Assembly (NCBI GenBank): GCA_029265795.1
Contig: JAJUGV010000010.1
Location: forward strand, 1 to 54,397
Reading direction: 5' to 3'
Source of the DNA: Alcaligenaceae bacterium
GTDB lineage: Bacteria; Pseudomonadota; Gammaproteobacteria; Burkholderiales; Burkholderiaceae_B
DNA: 54,397 nucleotides
The notes below the pieces were generated by a model that made no database searches, was not told where the DNA came from, and saw nothing but the letters and a program-made list of their open reading frames with translations. The position numbers and the translations under genes were made by a program. Positions 37,437 through 46,448 of this stretch are shown here, in pieces (within the stretch, counting starts at the first letter, position 1; each line of letters begins with the position of its first letter).

Positions 37437-39398
37437 TCAGACATCCACATCCGCAAGATTGCCTTTTTGTTCCAGCCATTGGCGTCGTTGGCCCGACTCC
37501 CCTTTGCCCATCAGCATGCCAAACATACTGACCGTGCCTTCCAGACCCGCTTCACCATAGGTGACCGGCAGAAGGCGGCGTGTGTCGGGATTCATCGTGG
37601 TATCCCAAAGCTGTTCCGCACTCATTTCACCCAGGCCTTTAAAGCGGCTGATAGACCAACTGCCCTCGCGTACGCCATCACTACGCAGCTTTTCCAACAC
37701 GGAGTCCAACTCTGCTTGATCCAAACAATATATTTTGCGTGCCGGGCGCTTACCCGCCGCCGGCACATCCACCCTGAAGAGAGGGGGTCGCGCCACGTAG
37801 ACATGCCCGGCTTCGATGAGTCGGGGAAAATGGCGGAAGAAAAGAGTCAGCAGAAGGACCTGGATATGTGACCCATCCACATCGGCGTCTGACAGGATGC
37901 AGATGCGTCCGTAACGTAGGCCTGATACGTCCACATTATCGTCCGGCCCGTGTGGGTCCACGCCGATCGCCACGGCAATGTCGTGGATTTCCGTGTTGGC
38001 AAACAGCCGGTCGCGGTCCACCTCCCAGGAATTCAATACTTTGCCGCGCAGAGGCAAAATTGCCTGAAATTCCTTATCACGGCCCATTTTGGCGGAACCG
38101 CCTGCAGAGTCCCCTTCCACTAAAAATAACTCAGTGCGGGACACGTCATTGGATTCGCAGTCCGTAAGCTTACCGGGGAGCACGGCCACGCCTGAACTCT
38201 TGCGCTTGCCCACCTTCTGGGCGGAACGTGCACGAGCCTGTGCGTGGCGAATGGCACTTTCGGCCAGCTTTTTACCATACTCAACATGCCCGTGCAGCCA
38301 CAGTTCAAGCGCATTCTTTACATAGCCGCTTACCATTCGCACGGCATCACGGCTATTCAGCCGTTCTTTGATCTGCCCCTGAAACTGAGGGTCAAGCACC
38401 TTGGCGGAAAGCACGAAACTGGCACGCGCAAACACGTCTTCGGGCAGTAGCTTTACGCCTTTGGGAACCAGACTGTGCAGCTCCGCAAAAGATTTAACTG
38501 CGTTGAACAAGCCATCCCGTAAACCGGATTCATGCGTACCGCCCCCGGTCGTGGAAATGAGATTGACGTAGGATTCGCGCACTATCGGCCCGTCGGCTGT
38601 CCAGATAACCACCCATTGAGCCCCTTCGCCTTCCGAATAACTGTCGTCGTCGGGGCCTGCGTAGTGACTGCCTTCGAATGCCGGCACGATCAGCTCCGCG
38701 TCGCCCAACGCCTGCTCCAGATAGCTGCGCACACCATCGTCATATTGCCAGGCCTGCACATCCCCGGTTTTTTCACTGCAAAACTCGAATCGCACCCCCG
38801 ACAGCAATACAGCCTTGCTTCGTAGACTGTGCATCAACTCGGTCACGGGAATCGTGGAGGAATCGAAATATTGGGAGTCCGGCCATACCCTGACACGGGT
38901 ACCTGATGCCCTGCGCGGCGCCGTGCCGACGACCGCCAAAGGCGTTTCGACCTCACCCCCGGCAAAGACAATCTCATGGACCTTGCCGTCTCGGGTCACT
39001 TGGACTTCCATGCGACGTGACAGCGCATTCGTGACCGAGACGCCGACACCGTGCAAGCCGCCCGAAAACGCATAGGCGCCGCCCGATTTTTTGTCGAACT
39101 TGCCGCCTGCATGCAGCCGGGTGAAGACGACCTCGACCACCGGCACTTTCTCCTGCTCGTGCACGCCGACCGGAATTCCCCGCCCATCATCTTCCACCGA
39201 GACGCTGCCGTCCGTATGCAATGTGACGCGAACGCAACGGCCAAAACCGGCCAGCGCTTCGTCAGCCGCGTTGTCGATGACCTCTTGAATGATGTGCAGC
39301 GGGTTATCTGTGCGTGTGTACATGCCGGGGCGCTGCCGGACCGGCTCCAGGCCTTTCAGCACCCGGATCGATGCTTCATCGTAGCGGGATATGGACAA
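37437..39398 (-). CDS. parE: DNA topoisomerase IV subunit B ParE
   Basis: ParE is the ATPase subunit of topoisomerase IV. The protein has the GHKL ATP site (VIDNAADEALAGFG, DDGRGIPV, GGLHGVGVSVTNALS), the transducer domain, and the Toprim domain with EGDSAGGSAKMGRD and DADVDGSHIQ. The start is most likely a TTG at 39398, giving MSISRYDEASIRVLKGLEP, which aligns with the E. coli start; the ATG at 39452 would add 18 unmatched residues. With the TTG start it has 653 residues. It is the first gene of the minus-strand run to the UgpB-like protein and faces trxA. Confidence 0.96.
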   Translation of the reverse strand: MSISRYDEASIRVLKGLEPVRQRPGMYTRTDNPLHIIQEVIDNAADEALAGFGRCVRVTLHTDGSVSVEDDGRGIPVGVHEQEKVPVVEVVFTRLHAGGKFDKKSGGAYAFSGGLHGVGVSVTNALSRRMEVQVTRDGKVHEIVFAGGEVETPLAVVGTAPRRASGTRVRVWPDSQYFDSSTIPVTELMHSLRSKAVLLSGVRFEFCSEKTGDVQAWQYDDGVRSYLEQALGDAELIVPAFEGSHYAGPDDDSYSEGEGAQWVVIWTADGPIVRESYVNLISTTGGGTHESGLRDGLFNAVKSFAELHSLVPKGVKLLPEDVFARASFVLSAKVLDPQFQGQIKERLNSRDAVRMVSGYVKNALELWLHGHVEYGKKLAESAIRHAQARARSAQKVGKRKSSGVAVLPGKLTDCESNDVSRTELFLVEGDSAGGSAKMGRDKEFQAILPLRGKVLNSWEVDRDRLFANTEIHDIAVAIGVDPHGPDDNVDVSGLRYGRICILSDADVDGSHIQVLLLTLFFRHFPRLIEAGHVYVARPPLFRVDVPAAGKRPARKIYCLDQAELDSVLEKLRSDGVREGSWSISRFKGLGEMSAEQLWDTTMNPDTRRLLPVTYGEAGLEGTVSMFGMLMGKGESGQRRQWLEQKGNLADVDV

Positions 39399-39550
39399 TT
39401 TGATTCCGTATTCGATCGTCAAGAAAAGCCGTATTTTACGGATGCCTGCCAAACTGCGTCATACTTGATGTCGTTATGGTCCGTCCGACTTGCACGAGCC
39501 CGGCCATTTGAAACATAATGTGACAATCATGCCTTGACGACACACGCAAA

Positions 39551-39579
39551 TTAACCAAACGCGGCTCTAGTGGTATGCT
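39551..39579 (+). promoter_or_regulatory. Candidate promoter for trxA-rho-gdhA in the parE-trxA gap
   Basis: TTAACC (39551-39556), a 17-base spacer, then TATGCT (39574-39579) preceded by TGG as a partial extended -10. It lies in the 294-base divergent gap 39399-39692. The predicted leader is about 105 bases and holds a small CCTGCG-TCTTG-CGCAGG hairpin (39613-39629). I see no gene or other clear element in the rest of the gap. Confidence 0.45.
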
Positions 39580-39692
39580 TGCAAAAAAGTAAGGAAGCTG
39601 CATTCATCGCGCCCTGCGTCTTGCGCAGGCTTCCGGGCCCGGTCACGGCGCCTTGTACGATTTTCAATTTCATCCAATAAATCCTTCCTGCC

Positions 39693-40019
39693 ATGACAGA
39701 TTCCATTAAGCACGTGACGGACGCTTCGTTCGAGTCCGACGTATTGAAATCCGATCTTCCCGTCCTCGTGGACTACTGGGCGGAGTGGTGCGGTCCTTGC
39801 AAAATGATCGCTCCCATACTCGACGAAGTCGCCAAGGCTTATGAGGGTCGTGTTACAGTCGCCAAGCTCAATGTCGACGACAATCCCGATACCGCTGCCA
39901 AATTCGGCATTCGCGGCATCCCGACACTGATGCTCTTCAAGGACGGTAAAGCGGCGGCCACCAAGGTGGGCGCCATGTCCAAATCTCAGCTGACCGCATT
40001 TCTCGACGAATCGCTGTAA
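39693..40019 (+). CDS. trxA: Thioredoxin TrxA
   Basis: Thioredoxin reduces protein disulfides in the cytoplasm. The 108-residue protein has the active site WCGPCK (Cys33, Cys36) after PVLVDYWAE, the cis-proline in [13 protein letters not shown], and the usual length. It comes first in trxA-rho, a gene pair seen widely in proteobacteria. The leader upstream holds the candidate promoter at 39551-39579. Confidence 0.98.
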   Translation: MTDSIKHVTDASFESDVLKSDLPVLVDYWAEWCGPCKMIAPILDEVAKAYEGRVTVAKLNVDDNPDTAAKFGIRGIPTLMLFKDGKAAATKVGAMSKSQLTAFLDESL

Positions 40020-40056
40020 ATACAAAAACCATAAACGTCCGTTACCACTGAGCCGC

Positions 40057-40076
40057 GCGGGCCCTTCCGGGCCCGC
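40057..40076 (+). terminator. GC-rich hairpin between trxA and rho
   Basis: GCGGGCCC, TTCC loop, GGGCCCGC: a perfect 8-bp stem 37 bases after the trxA stop. No U-run follows, so it is more likely an attenuator or 3'-end stabiliser than a full terminator. The sequence after it is C-rich and G-poor (see the following entry). Confidence 0.45.
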
Positions 40077-40117
40077 CACCCACCGCAAACTATCACCCCC
40101 CTCTCTCTTCACCATCC
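40077..40117 (+). promoter_or_regulatory. C-rich, G-poor leader just before rho (possible rut site)
   Basis: The 41 bases between the hairpin and the rho ATG contain a single G, at about 40084, and over half are C, with the run ATCACCCCCCTCTCTC. Unstructured C-over-G RNA is the binding preference of Rho. E. coli rho is autoregulated by Rho-dependent termination in its leader, and this could be the equivalent. Inference from composition and position only. Confidence 0.4.
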
Positions 40118-41374
40118 ATGCACCTCAATGAATTAAAGGCACTGCACGTTTCGCAGTTGCTAGAAATGGCTGCCAGTCTGGACATCGACAACGCCAGCAG
40201 GTTGCGCAAACAAGAACTCATGTTCGCCATCATGAAGAAACGCGCCAAACAAGGCGAGCAGATCTTCGGTGACGGCGTTCTTGAAGTGCTGCCGGACGGT
40301 TTCGGCTTCTTGCGCTCGCCGGAGACATCCTATCTGGCCAGTACCGACGATATCTATATCTCGCCTTCGCAGATTCGCCGCTTCAACCTGCACACGGGTG
40401 ACTCCATCGAGGGTGAAGTCCGGACTCCCAAGGACGGCGAACGCTATTTCGCACTGGTGAAAGTGGACAAGGTCAACGGGATGCAGCCCGAGGCCATTAA
40501 ACACCGCATCATGTTCGAGAACCTCACGCCGTTGCATCCCGACCGCGTGATGACACTGGAACGTGACATCAAGAGCGAAGAGAACATCACCGGGCGCATT
40601 TTGGATATCTTCGCGCCGCTGGGCAAAGGCCAGCGTGCTTTGATCGTTGCTCCACCGAAGTCGGGCAAAACGGTCATGATGCAGCATATTGCGCATGCCA
40701 TTACCACCAACTATCCCGACGCAGTCATGATCGTGTTGTTGGTCGATGAGCGTCCCGAAGAAGTCACCGAGATGCAGCGCACTGTGCGCGGGGAAGTCGT
40801 CGCTTCCACGTTCGATGAACCGGCCACGCGTCACGTGCAGGTGGCCGAGATGGTCATTGAAAAAGCTAAGCGCTTGGTCGAGCTCAAGAAGGACGTTGTG
40901 ATCCTGCTGGACTCCATCACCCGGCTGGCACGGGCCTACAACACCGTGGTTCCGGCGTCGGGCAAAGTGCTTACCGGCGGCGTGGACGCCAACGCTCTGC
41001 AGCGGCCCAAGCGTTTTTTCGGTGCTGCGCGTAATCTTGAAGAAGGCGGCTCGCTGACCATTATTGGCACCGCTCTTATAGAGACCGGCAGCCGCATGGA
41101 CGAAGTGATTTACGAAGAGTTCAAGGGCACTGGCAATAGCGAGGTGCACCTGGAACGCCGATTGGCCGAGAAACGCATCTACCCGGCCATTAATTTGAAT
41201 AAGTCCGGCACGCGGCGCGAAGAGCTGCTGATCAAACCCGAGCTTTTACAAAAAGTGTGGGTACTGCGTAAGTTCATTCATGACATGGACGAAGTTGAAT
41301 CGATGGAGTTCATTCTGGACAAAATCCGGGCCACAAAGACCAACGCCGAATTTTTCGACATGATGAAGAAATAA
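40118..41374 (+). CDS. rho: Transcription termination factor Rho
   Basis: Rho is the hexameric RNA helicase that ends transcription at rut sites. The 418-residue protein has the N-terminal helix bundle, the RNA-binding cold-shock-like domain ([22 protein letters not shown]), the Walker A motif ([11 protein letters not shown]), Walker B ([17 protein letters not shown]), the Q-loop ([22 protein letters not shown] region) and the R-loop. Length matches E. coli Rho (419). It lies 98 bases after trxA and 3 bases before gdhA. Confidence 0.99.
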   Translation: MHLNELKALHVSQLLEMAASLDIDNASRLRKQELMFAIMKKRAKQGEQIFGDGVLEVLPDGFGFLRSPETSYLASTDDIYISPSQIRRFNLHTGDSIEGEVRTPKDGERYFALVKVDKVNGMQPEAIKHRIMFENLTPLHPDRVMTLERDIKSEENITGRILDIFAPLGKGQRALIVAPPKSGKTVMMQHIAHAITTNYPDAVMIVLLVDERPEEVTEMQRTVRGEVVASTFDEPATRHVQVAEMVIEKAKRLVELKKDVVILLDSITRLARAYNTVVPASGKVLTGGVDANALQRPKRFFGAARNLEEGGSLTIIGTALIETGSRMDEVIYEEFKGTGNSEVHLERRLAEKRIYPAINLNKSGTRREELLIKPELLQKVWVLRKFIHDMDEVESMEFILDKIRATKTNAEFFDMMKK

Positions 41375-41377
41375 AGC

Positions 41378-42718
41378 ATGGGCCTACCGAAACTAGATCA
41401 ATTCCTGGCGGGCATCGCGGCCCGCGACCCGTATCAACCCGAATTCATGCAGGCGGTTCACGAGGTCATGGCGAGTCTATGGCCTTTCCTGGAACGTAAT
41501 CCGCAATATGCTGAACAGGGGTTGCTTGAACGATTGGTCGAACCTGAACGCGTGATCCAGTTTCGCGTCACCTGGGTGGACGATCAAGGCAAGGTCAACG
41601 TGAACCGCGCCTACCGAATTCAACATAGCTCAGCCATCGGCCTTTATAAGGGTGGGATGCGCTTCCACCCTTCGGTCAATCTGTCGATTCTGAAGTTCCT
41701 CGCCTTCGAGCAAACATTTAAGAACGCGCTTACCACCCTGCCTATGGGCGGTGGCAAGGGCGGCGCCGACTTCGATCCCAAAGGGAAGTCGGATCGAGAA
41801 GTCATGCGTTTTTGTCAGGCGCTCATGCTGGAGCTGCACCGCCACCTTGGCCCTGACACCGATGTGCCCGCAGGGGATATCGGTGTGGGAGCCCGCGAAG
41901 TGGGCTTCATGGCTGGGATGATGAAAAAACTGTCAAATTCCGCCAGCAGCGTCTTTACCGGCAAGGGGCTGACGTTCGGTGGTAGCCTGATTCGCCCAGA
42001 GGCAACAGGTTACGGCACGGTCTACTTTGCCGAGGAAATGCTCAAACACACTCATCAATCCCTAGAAGGATTGAAGGTTGCAGTGTCAGGATCGGGCAAT
42101 GTTGCGCAGTACGCCATCGAAAAATGTATGCACATGGGTGCCCGGGTCGTGACGGTGTCCGACTCCCAGGGTACGGTTGTCGACCCGGCTGGATTCACGC
42201 CCAGCAAATTCGAGGCTCTGCTGCATATCAAGAATGAGAAGCGAGGCCGGGTAGAAGACTACGCCAACGAGCTCAAGCTGACTTACGAAAAAGGTAAGCG
42301 GCCGTGGCACATCCCCGTAGATGTCGCCCTGCCGTGCGCGACTCAGAACGAACTCGAACTCGAAGACGCCCGCCAGCTCATCAAAAACGGTGTACGTTGC
42401 GTCGCAGAAGGCGCCAATATGCCCACCAGCCTTGAAGCCGCTCACGCCTTCATTGAGGCGGGTGTGCTGTACGCACCGGGCAAAGCAAGTAATGCCGGCG
42501 GGGTGGCAGTATCGGGCCTGGAAATGAGTCAGAATGCGCAGCGCTTGTGCTGGACACGCGACCAGGTGGATGGGCGGCTGCATGCCATCATGCGCGACAT
42601 CCACGAAAACTGTGTGCGTCACGCCCCAAAAGGAAAAACCGTCAACTACCTTGACGGCGCCAACATCGCCGGTTTCGTCAAAGTCGCTGATGCCATGTTG
42701 CAACAAGGTATCTGCTAA
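41378..42718 (+). CDS. gdhA: NADP-dependent glutamate dehydrogenase GdhA
   Basis: GdhA makes glutamate from 2-oxoglutarate and ammonium using NADPH. The 446-residue protein has the substrate motif MGGGKGGADFDPKGKSD, the conserved DVPAGDIGVGAREVGFM, the NAD(P)-binding glycines (VAVSGSGNVAQYAIEK) and the SNAGGVAVSGLEMSQN segment. Length is that of the hexameric bacterial enzyme (447 in E. coli). The ATG is 3 bases after the rho stop, so it is probably co-transcribed with rho. A strong hairpin follows. Confidence 0.96.
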   Translation: MGLPKLDQFLAGIAARDPYQPEFMQAVHEVMASLWPFLERNPQYAEQGLLERLVEPERVIQFRVTWVDDQGKVNVNRAYRIQHSSAIGLYKGGMRFHPSVNLSILKFLAFEQTFKNALTTLPMGGGKGGADFDPKGKSDREVMRFCQALMLELHRHLGPDTDVPAGDIGVGAREVGFMAGMMKKLSNSASSVFTGKGLTFGGSLIRPEATGYGTVYFAEEMLKHTHQSLEGLKVAVSGSGNVAQYAIEKCMHMGARVVTVSDSQGTVVDPAGFTPSKFEALLHIKNEKRGRVEDYANELKLTYEKGKRPWHIPVDVALPCATQNELELEDARQLIKNGVRCVAEGANMPTSLEAAHAFIEAGVLYAPGKASNAGGVAVSGLEMSQNAQRLCWTRDQVDGRLHAIMRDIHENCVRHAPKGKTVNYLDGANIAGFVKVADAMLQQGIC

Positions 42719-42738
42719 ACCCGAGCCATGTGCGCAAG

Positions 42739-42770
42739 CCCCCTGGGGTGCATAACTATGCATCCGGGGG
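42739..42770. terminator. Hairpin between convergent gdhA and yhdP
   Basis: CCCCC and GGGGG enclose a second stem, GGGTGCAT with ATGCATCC (one G-U pair), around an AACT loop; a two-base bulge (TG) separates the two parts on the left side. It fills the 60-base gap between the gdhA stop and the yhdP stop, so it likely serves both. There is no long U-run. Confidence 0.6.
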
Positions 42771-42778
42771 AGGCGTCA

Positions 42779-45700
42779 TCAGCGTGACTTCTGCTCCCCC
42801 GTATCGATCACCGCAATGTCCGGTGAATCGAAATCACCCTTCACCCGATACTCCACTGTCATAGCCCGACTCATCGGGTCTTTTAACAACCACTGCGTGA
42901 TGAACGCGCCGACCCCTACCACGGGATTCACTGCGATTCCGGCTGCAATTGCCGCCCCGCTCACGTCAAGATTGGGAACGACGGCTGCGTAGAGATCGAG
43001 CGTCTCGCGGGGAAGGTCAACGTCGCCGGCAATGAAGATCGCGGCGACCGGCCCTGCAACGCGGTAATTTTCGCTATGCAGTATCCCGTTCTCGAGTTTG
43101 ATATGCCCTTGCAACGTGTCAAAGGGGAAGCCTTGCTTCAGGAGGCCTGCCGGGTTCCAGTTTAGGCTGGCCAGGCGCTGGACTGACTGTAGCGACAGCA
43201 ATTCGAGCAAGCGCGCCGAGCGCGAGCCGACGTTGACGAAGCGCCCCTTGGCTAGATCGACATTTAAATCGCCCTGCAGCCCGGAGCGTTCGAACTGCCA
43301 TGGTACTTGTCGCCACTCTACGACTCCTTGGATCTGGCCATGCCCTCCTTCCATTAGATCAGTAAAGCCTGCCTGTTCCAGATATGCTCCCAGGTCGTCG
43401 AACATGGCTCGCGCATCAATGGTGAGCCCGCGCTGTGGCCCTTGCAAGCGCCACACTCCGGCACCATGAAGGCTGCCATACTGATTCGACAGCTCTAGCT
43501 GCTGTAGGCGCCAGATGCGCCCCTGGGACTCGTTCAAACCAACGACGGAAAGCGCACCAAGGTCGCGCCCATAAAGCCGTAGCCGGTCTACTTTGAGGCG
43601 GATAGCGGGTATATCGATTTCGTCATCGAAGTCGAACGCCGTATCATCATCCTGGCTTTTTTCATTCGATTTGTCGGAAGATGCGCCCAGTGCCAGCCGC
43701 TCGAAATGGGCTTCGATCTCGCCTTCGACTCTGCCTTGTCGTTCTTGCCAAAACAGTGTACCAGCCGTTTCCGTGGAACTGATATCAACGCGCCAGCGGT
43801 TTCCTTCAGGCCGCCGGGCGGTGAAGGTCAGACGGTCGAGATCGGTTCCTAACAGGTGCGCCTTTTCGACTTGCAGCCGCAGGTCACGCAGCTTCGGAAA
43901 AATCGCGGTCACCGTGTCACTATTATTTTTTCCACCCGCAGTCGCCCTCTGTCGCCATGCATCGAAATCAATCTCCGGCACCTTGATGTCCATGGCGAGC
44001 CCGTCTGCGGGTGGCTCGGCCTTGTTACCCAGACCCACTGCCCCGGCATAGAAGAAGCCGGCTTTCTGGGATGCAGCCGGACGGTGAAGAAAGCTGGCCA
44101 CAAGCTCGCCCATGCTGACATTTAGCGTCGCGGGGCGCTCGCCAACCGACGGACTCCACTCAACTCGTAAGGGCTGCTTGCTGGAAGCCTGCTTAGACAA
44201 CGGCGCCGGCAGATGAATGGCCAGGCCTTCAAGGGAGGATTCAAGTTGCATGCCGTATGCCCCGGCCGTATTGCGCTGCAAATCGAGGCGATACGGAGCG
44301 GTTCCAGTCAGTATTTCTGACAACTGGCCTCCCAAGTGTTTATTCAAGGCTTCAGCACTGAAGGTACCTGCGAAGTTCAAGCCCTTCTGCTCCTTCCCCA
44401 GGCCGCCGCTGATGGATACAGGCCCGCCTAATACTCTTCCCTTCAAGCCGTCTGCCTGCAGGAGCTCTTCTGTGAATGTGATGCGGCCCTGTAAACCACT
44501 GAGGGCCGGCACACCGCCGGCCAGGTGAAGCCCACCCTTATCAAAAACCACATCGCCCTGGACTTGAGTGGACGCGGTATCCAGCAATGGAATCGTCAGA
44601 GATATGGGAACTTCCCATTCCCCCTCACCATTAGCCCCTTCGAATACGTTGTCCAACAATCGGTTCAACGGAGATTCACGCAGCAGGGCTAGGTAAGAGG
44701 CGGCAGGCGCACGACCAATACCTTCGACCGTCAGCACCGAGTCTCGCTCAATGTTCGAGATACGTGCATTGACATCGCGCAGGTCGATGGTCTGGCCCCC
44801 GGGACGCATCTGCATGGAATCGGCCTGTATGGTGAGATCGACCCGATGGAGTTGGGCATGCCCTTCCAGGTTTTCCAGCCGCGGCCAACCGGGCTGCCCC
44901 ACCGCAGAAGCGGGTGCGTAATCGATAACAGCGCCTTGCACCGGCCCGCCCACGATGAAATTGCCGCTTTCCGGTTGATCGCCGAAGGGGAATTGCTCGA
45001 GATCGCCCTGAAGCTTCAGCGGGGCATGAACGAGGCGCCCTGCCAACAAGCCGTAGCGTAGCCATTGCCTCGCATCGTCATCGACGATGGCTGGTAAGTA
45101 TCGAACGATGGCTGATAGTTCCGCCCGTTCGAACCGGCCGTCCAGATCGATAACACCGGCTGCGCCCGCACCGTGTTGGTGCCAGCTGCCCTGGAAAGCG
45201 AGATCCATATCGACATTGCGAACCTGTGCCTGGTCCACCGCCAGCTGTAGACCCGCTACTGGATCCCGCCTGACGCCGACAGCCAGAGCCACTTCATCGA
45301 AGTGCAACGGTTGTTCGAAAACCCCGTCCACCTGCACGTTTAAGCCCTGCATCTGCAACGCCACGCGAATATCGGCCGGCTGGCCGGCCTGAATGGCAGC
45401 GGGGGAAATCTCTGCCTCGGGCAAAATTTCCTGCAATGCCGCCCAATCTCCGGCCACGTACACTCGCGCAGAATCCGCCCGAACACCCGTCTTTGTGTCC
45501 GGCCGCCAGAGCGCCCCGTCCACAGTGATTTGTGAGACATGGCGAGCCGGCCTGCCGTTGGAAAACTGCTGCCATCCCTGCCAACTGACACGGCCTTCTT
45601 CAAGAACGCTATGCACATCCATCCAGGGTGCCCAGGCCGCCGGCCACATATCCTCCACACTCACATGGAAAAGCCCGCTGATGTCCTGTAGGGAAAGGGA

Positions 45701-46378
45701 CGCCGTTTCAACATCGATGGTATGTACCCGGCCCTGAAGCAAGAAAGCGCTACCCAGCGAGACAGGCGGCCGGGCGTGTATAGCGAATTCATGCGTTCTT
45801 TCGCCGGCGCTGAAACTCAACGCCACATCGTGCAGTTCCAGAGGCGGTGCACCACGTCGTTCATCGTGCCAGGCAATGCGTGCGTTGGTGAGTCGCACAT
45901 CCCCCTGACCCGCGAGCCAATGCAGAAGAGCGGAATCGTTCTGCTCTGCACGCCCGTTCGAAGATTCGAGCTCATACCCCACCAGACTGATACGATCGTG
46001 CCTGTCGCGGCGTAGGGAAAGTGCAACGCCATCGGCTTGCAGGGTAAGAAAATGTGGGGTCCCGGAAAAAAGACTGTGCCAGGCAACAATGGCTTCCAGC
46101 GTGGGGATGCGCAGCAATTCCCTGCCGCTGTCGTCTCGTAGTATTGCGTTCCGGACGCTGATGCGGGGATTCCTCCCCCGCCACTCGGCCTCGATGCCGC
46201 CCAATTCAACCTGTACCGGAAGTACCAGGGATAATTCCCGTTGCAGCGGTACACGCCACTTATCGATATTGGGGAGTACCCAGTATCGGGCCCCCAAAAA
46301 TGCAGCCCCTAGCAGGACATAGCACCCAAGCACAATGAAACCCAACCAGTGGGACAGTCGGCGTAGTGTTTTCTGCAC
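42779..46378 (-). CDS. yhdP: YhdP family AsmA-like envelope protein
   Basis: YhdP is a large inner-membrane anchored protein thought to bridge the periplasm and carry phospholipids to the outer membrane with TamB and YdbH. The 1199-residue protein has an N-terminal membrane segment (LGFIVLGCYVLLGAAFLGARYW, about residues 12-33) and a very long beta-strand-rich periplasmic part. The C-terminal AsmA-like block has GSRSARLLELLSLQSVQRL and VDLPRETLDLYAAVVP. The length is close to the family norm (about 1270). It is divergent from glnE across 70 bases. Confidence 0.93.
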   Translation of the reverse strand: MQKTLRRLSHWLGFIVLGCYVLLGAAFLGARYWVLPNIDKWRVPLQRELSLVLPVQVELGGIEAEWRGRNPRISVRNAILRDDSGRELLRIPTLEAIVAWHSLFSGTPHFLTLQADGVALSLRRDRHDRISLVGYELESSNGRAEQNDSALLHWLAGQGDVRLTNARIAWHDERRGAPPLELHDVALSFSAGERTHEFAIHARPPVSLGSAFLLQGRVHTIDVETASLSLQDISGLFHVSVEDMWPAAWAPWMDVHSVLEEGRVSWQGWQQFSNGRPARHVSQITVDGALWRPDTKTGVRADSARVYVAGDWAALQEILPEAEISPAAIQAGQPADIRVALQMQGLNVQVDGVFEQPLHFDEVALAVGVRRDPVAGLQLAVDQAQVRNVDMDLAFQGSWHQHGAGAAGVIDLDGRFERAELSAIVRYLPAIVDDDARQWLRYGLLAGRLVHAPLKLQGDLEQFPFGDQPESGNFIVGGPVQGAVIDYAPASAVGQPGWPRLENLEGHAQLHRVDLTIQADSMQMRPGGQTIDLRDVNARISNIERDSVLTVEGIGRAPAASYLALLRESPLNRLLDNVFEGANGEGEWEVPISLTIPLLDTASTQVQGDVVFDKGGLHLAGGVPALSGLQGRITFTEELLQADGLKGRVLGGPVSISGGLGKEQKGLNFAGTFSAEALNKHLGGQLSEILTGTAPYRLDLQRNTAGAYGMQLESSLEGLAIHLPAPLSKQASSKQPLRVEWSPSVGERPATLNVSMGELVASFLHRPAASQKAGFFYAGAVGLGNKAEPPADGLAMDIKVPEIDFDAWRQRATAGGKNNSDTVTAIFPKLRDLRLQVEKAHLLGTDLDRLTFTARRPEGNRWRVDISSTETAGTLFWQERQGRVEGEIEAHFERLALGASSDKSNEKSQDDDTAFDFDDEIDIPAIRLKVDRLRLYGRDLGALSVVGLNESQGRIWRLQQLELSNQYGSLHGAGVWRLQGPQRGLTIDARAMFDDLGAYLEQAGFTDLMEGGHGQIQGVVEWRQVPWQFERSGLQGDLNVDLAKGRFVNVGSRSARLLELLSLQSVQRLASLNWNPAGLLKQGFPFDTLQGHIKLENGILHSENYRVAGPVAAIFIAGDVDLPRETLDLYAAVVPNLDVSGAAIAAGIAVNPVVGVGAFITQWLLKDPMSRAMTVEYRVKGDFDSPDIAVIDTGEQKSR

Positions 46379-46404
46379 GTCAGTGCTTCCCCATCCGGTT
46401 TACA

Positions 46405-46418
46405 GTATCTTTTGATAC
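46405..46418. promoter_or_regulatory. Dyad in the yhdP-glnE divergent gap
   Basis: GTATC-TTTT-GATAC is a perfect 5-bp inverted repeat in the 70-base region between the two starts. It may be an operator or part of overlapping promoters. No clear -35/-10 pair could be fixed for either gene. Confidence 0.3.
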
Positions 46419-46448
46419 CTTCACTGCCCTTCCGGTTCAGTTTCCTTC

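Noticed and set aside
40160-41149. Minus-strand open frame of 329 codons opposite rho
   Set aside because: It is a shadow of a highly conserved gene with no motif or ribosome site of its own.
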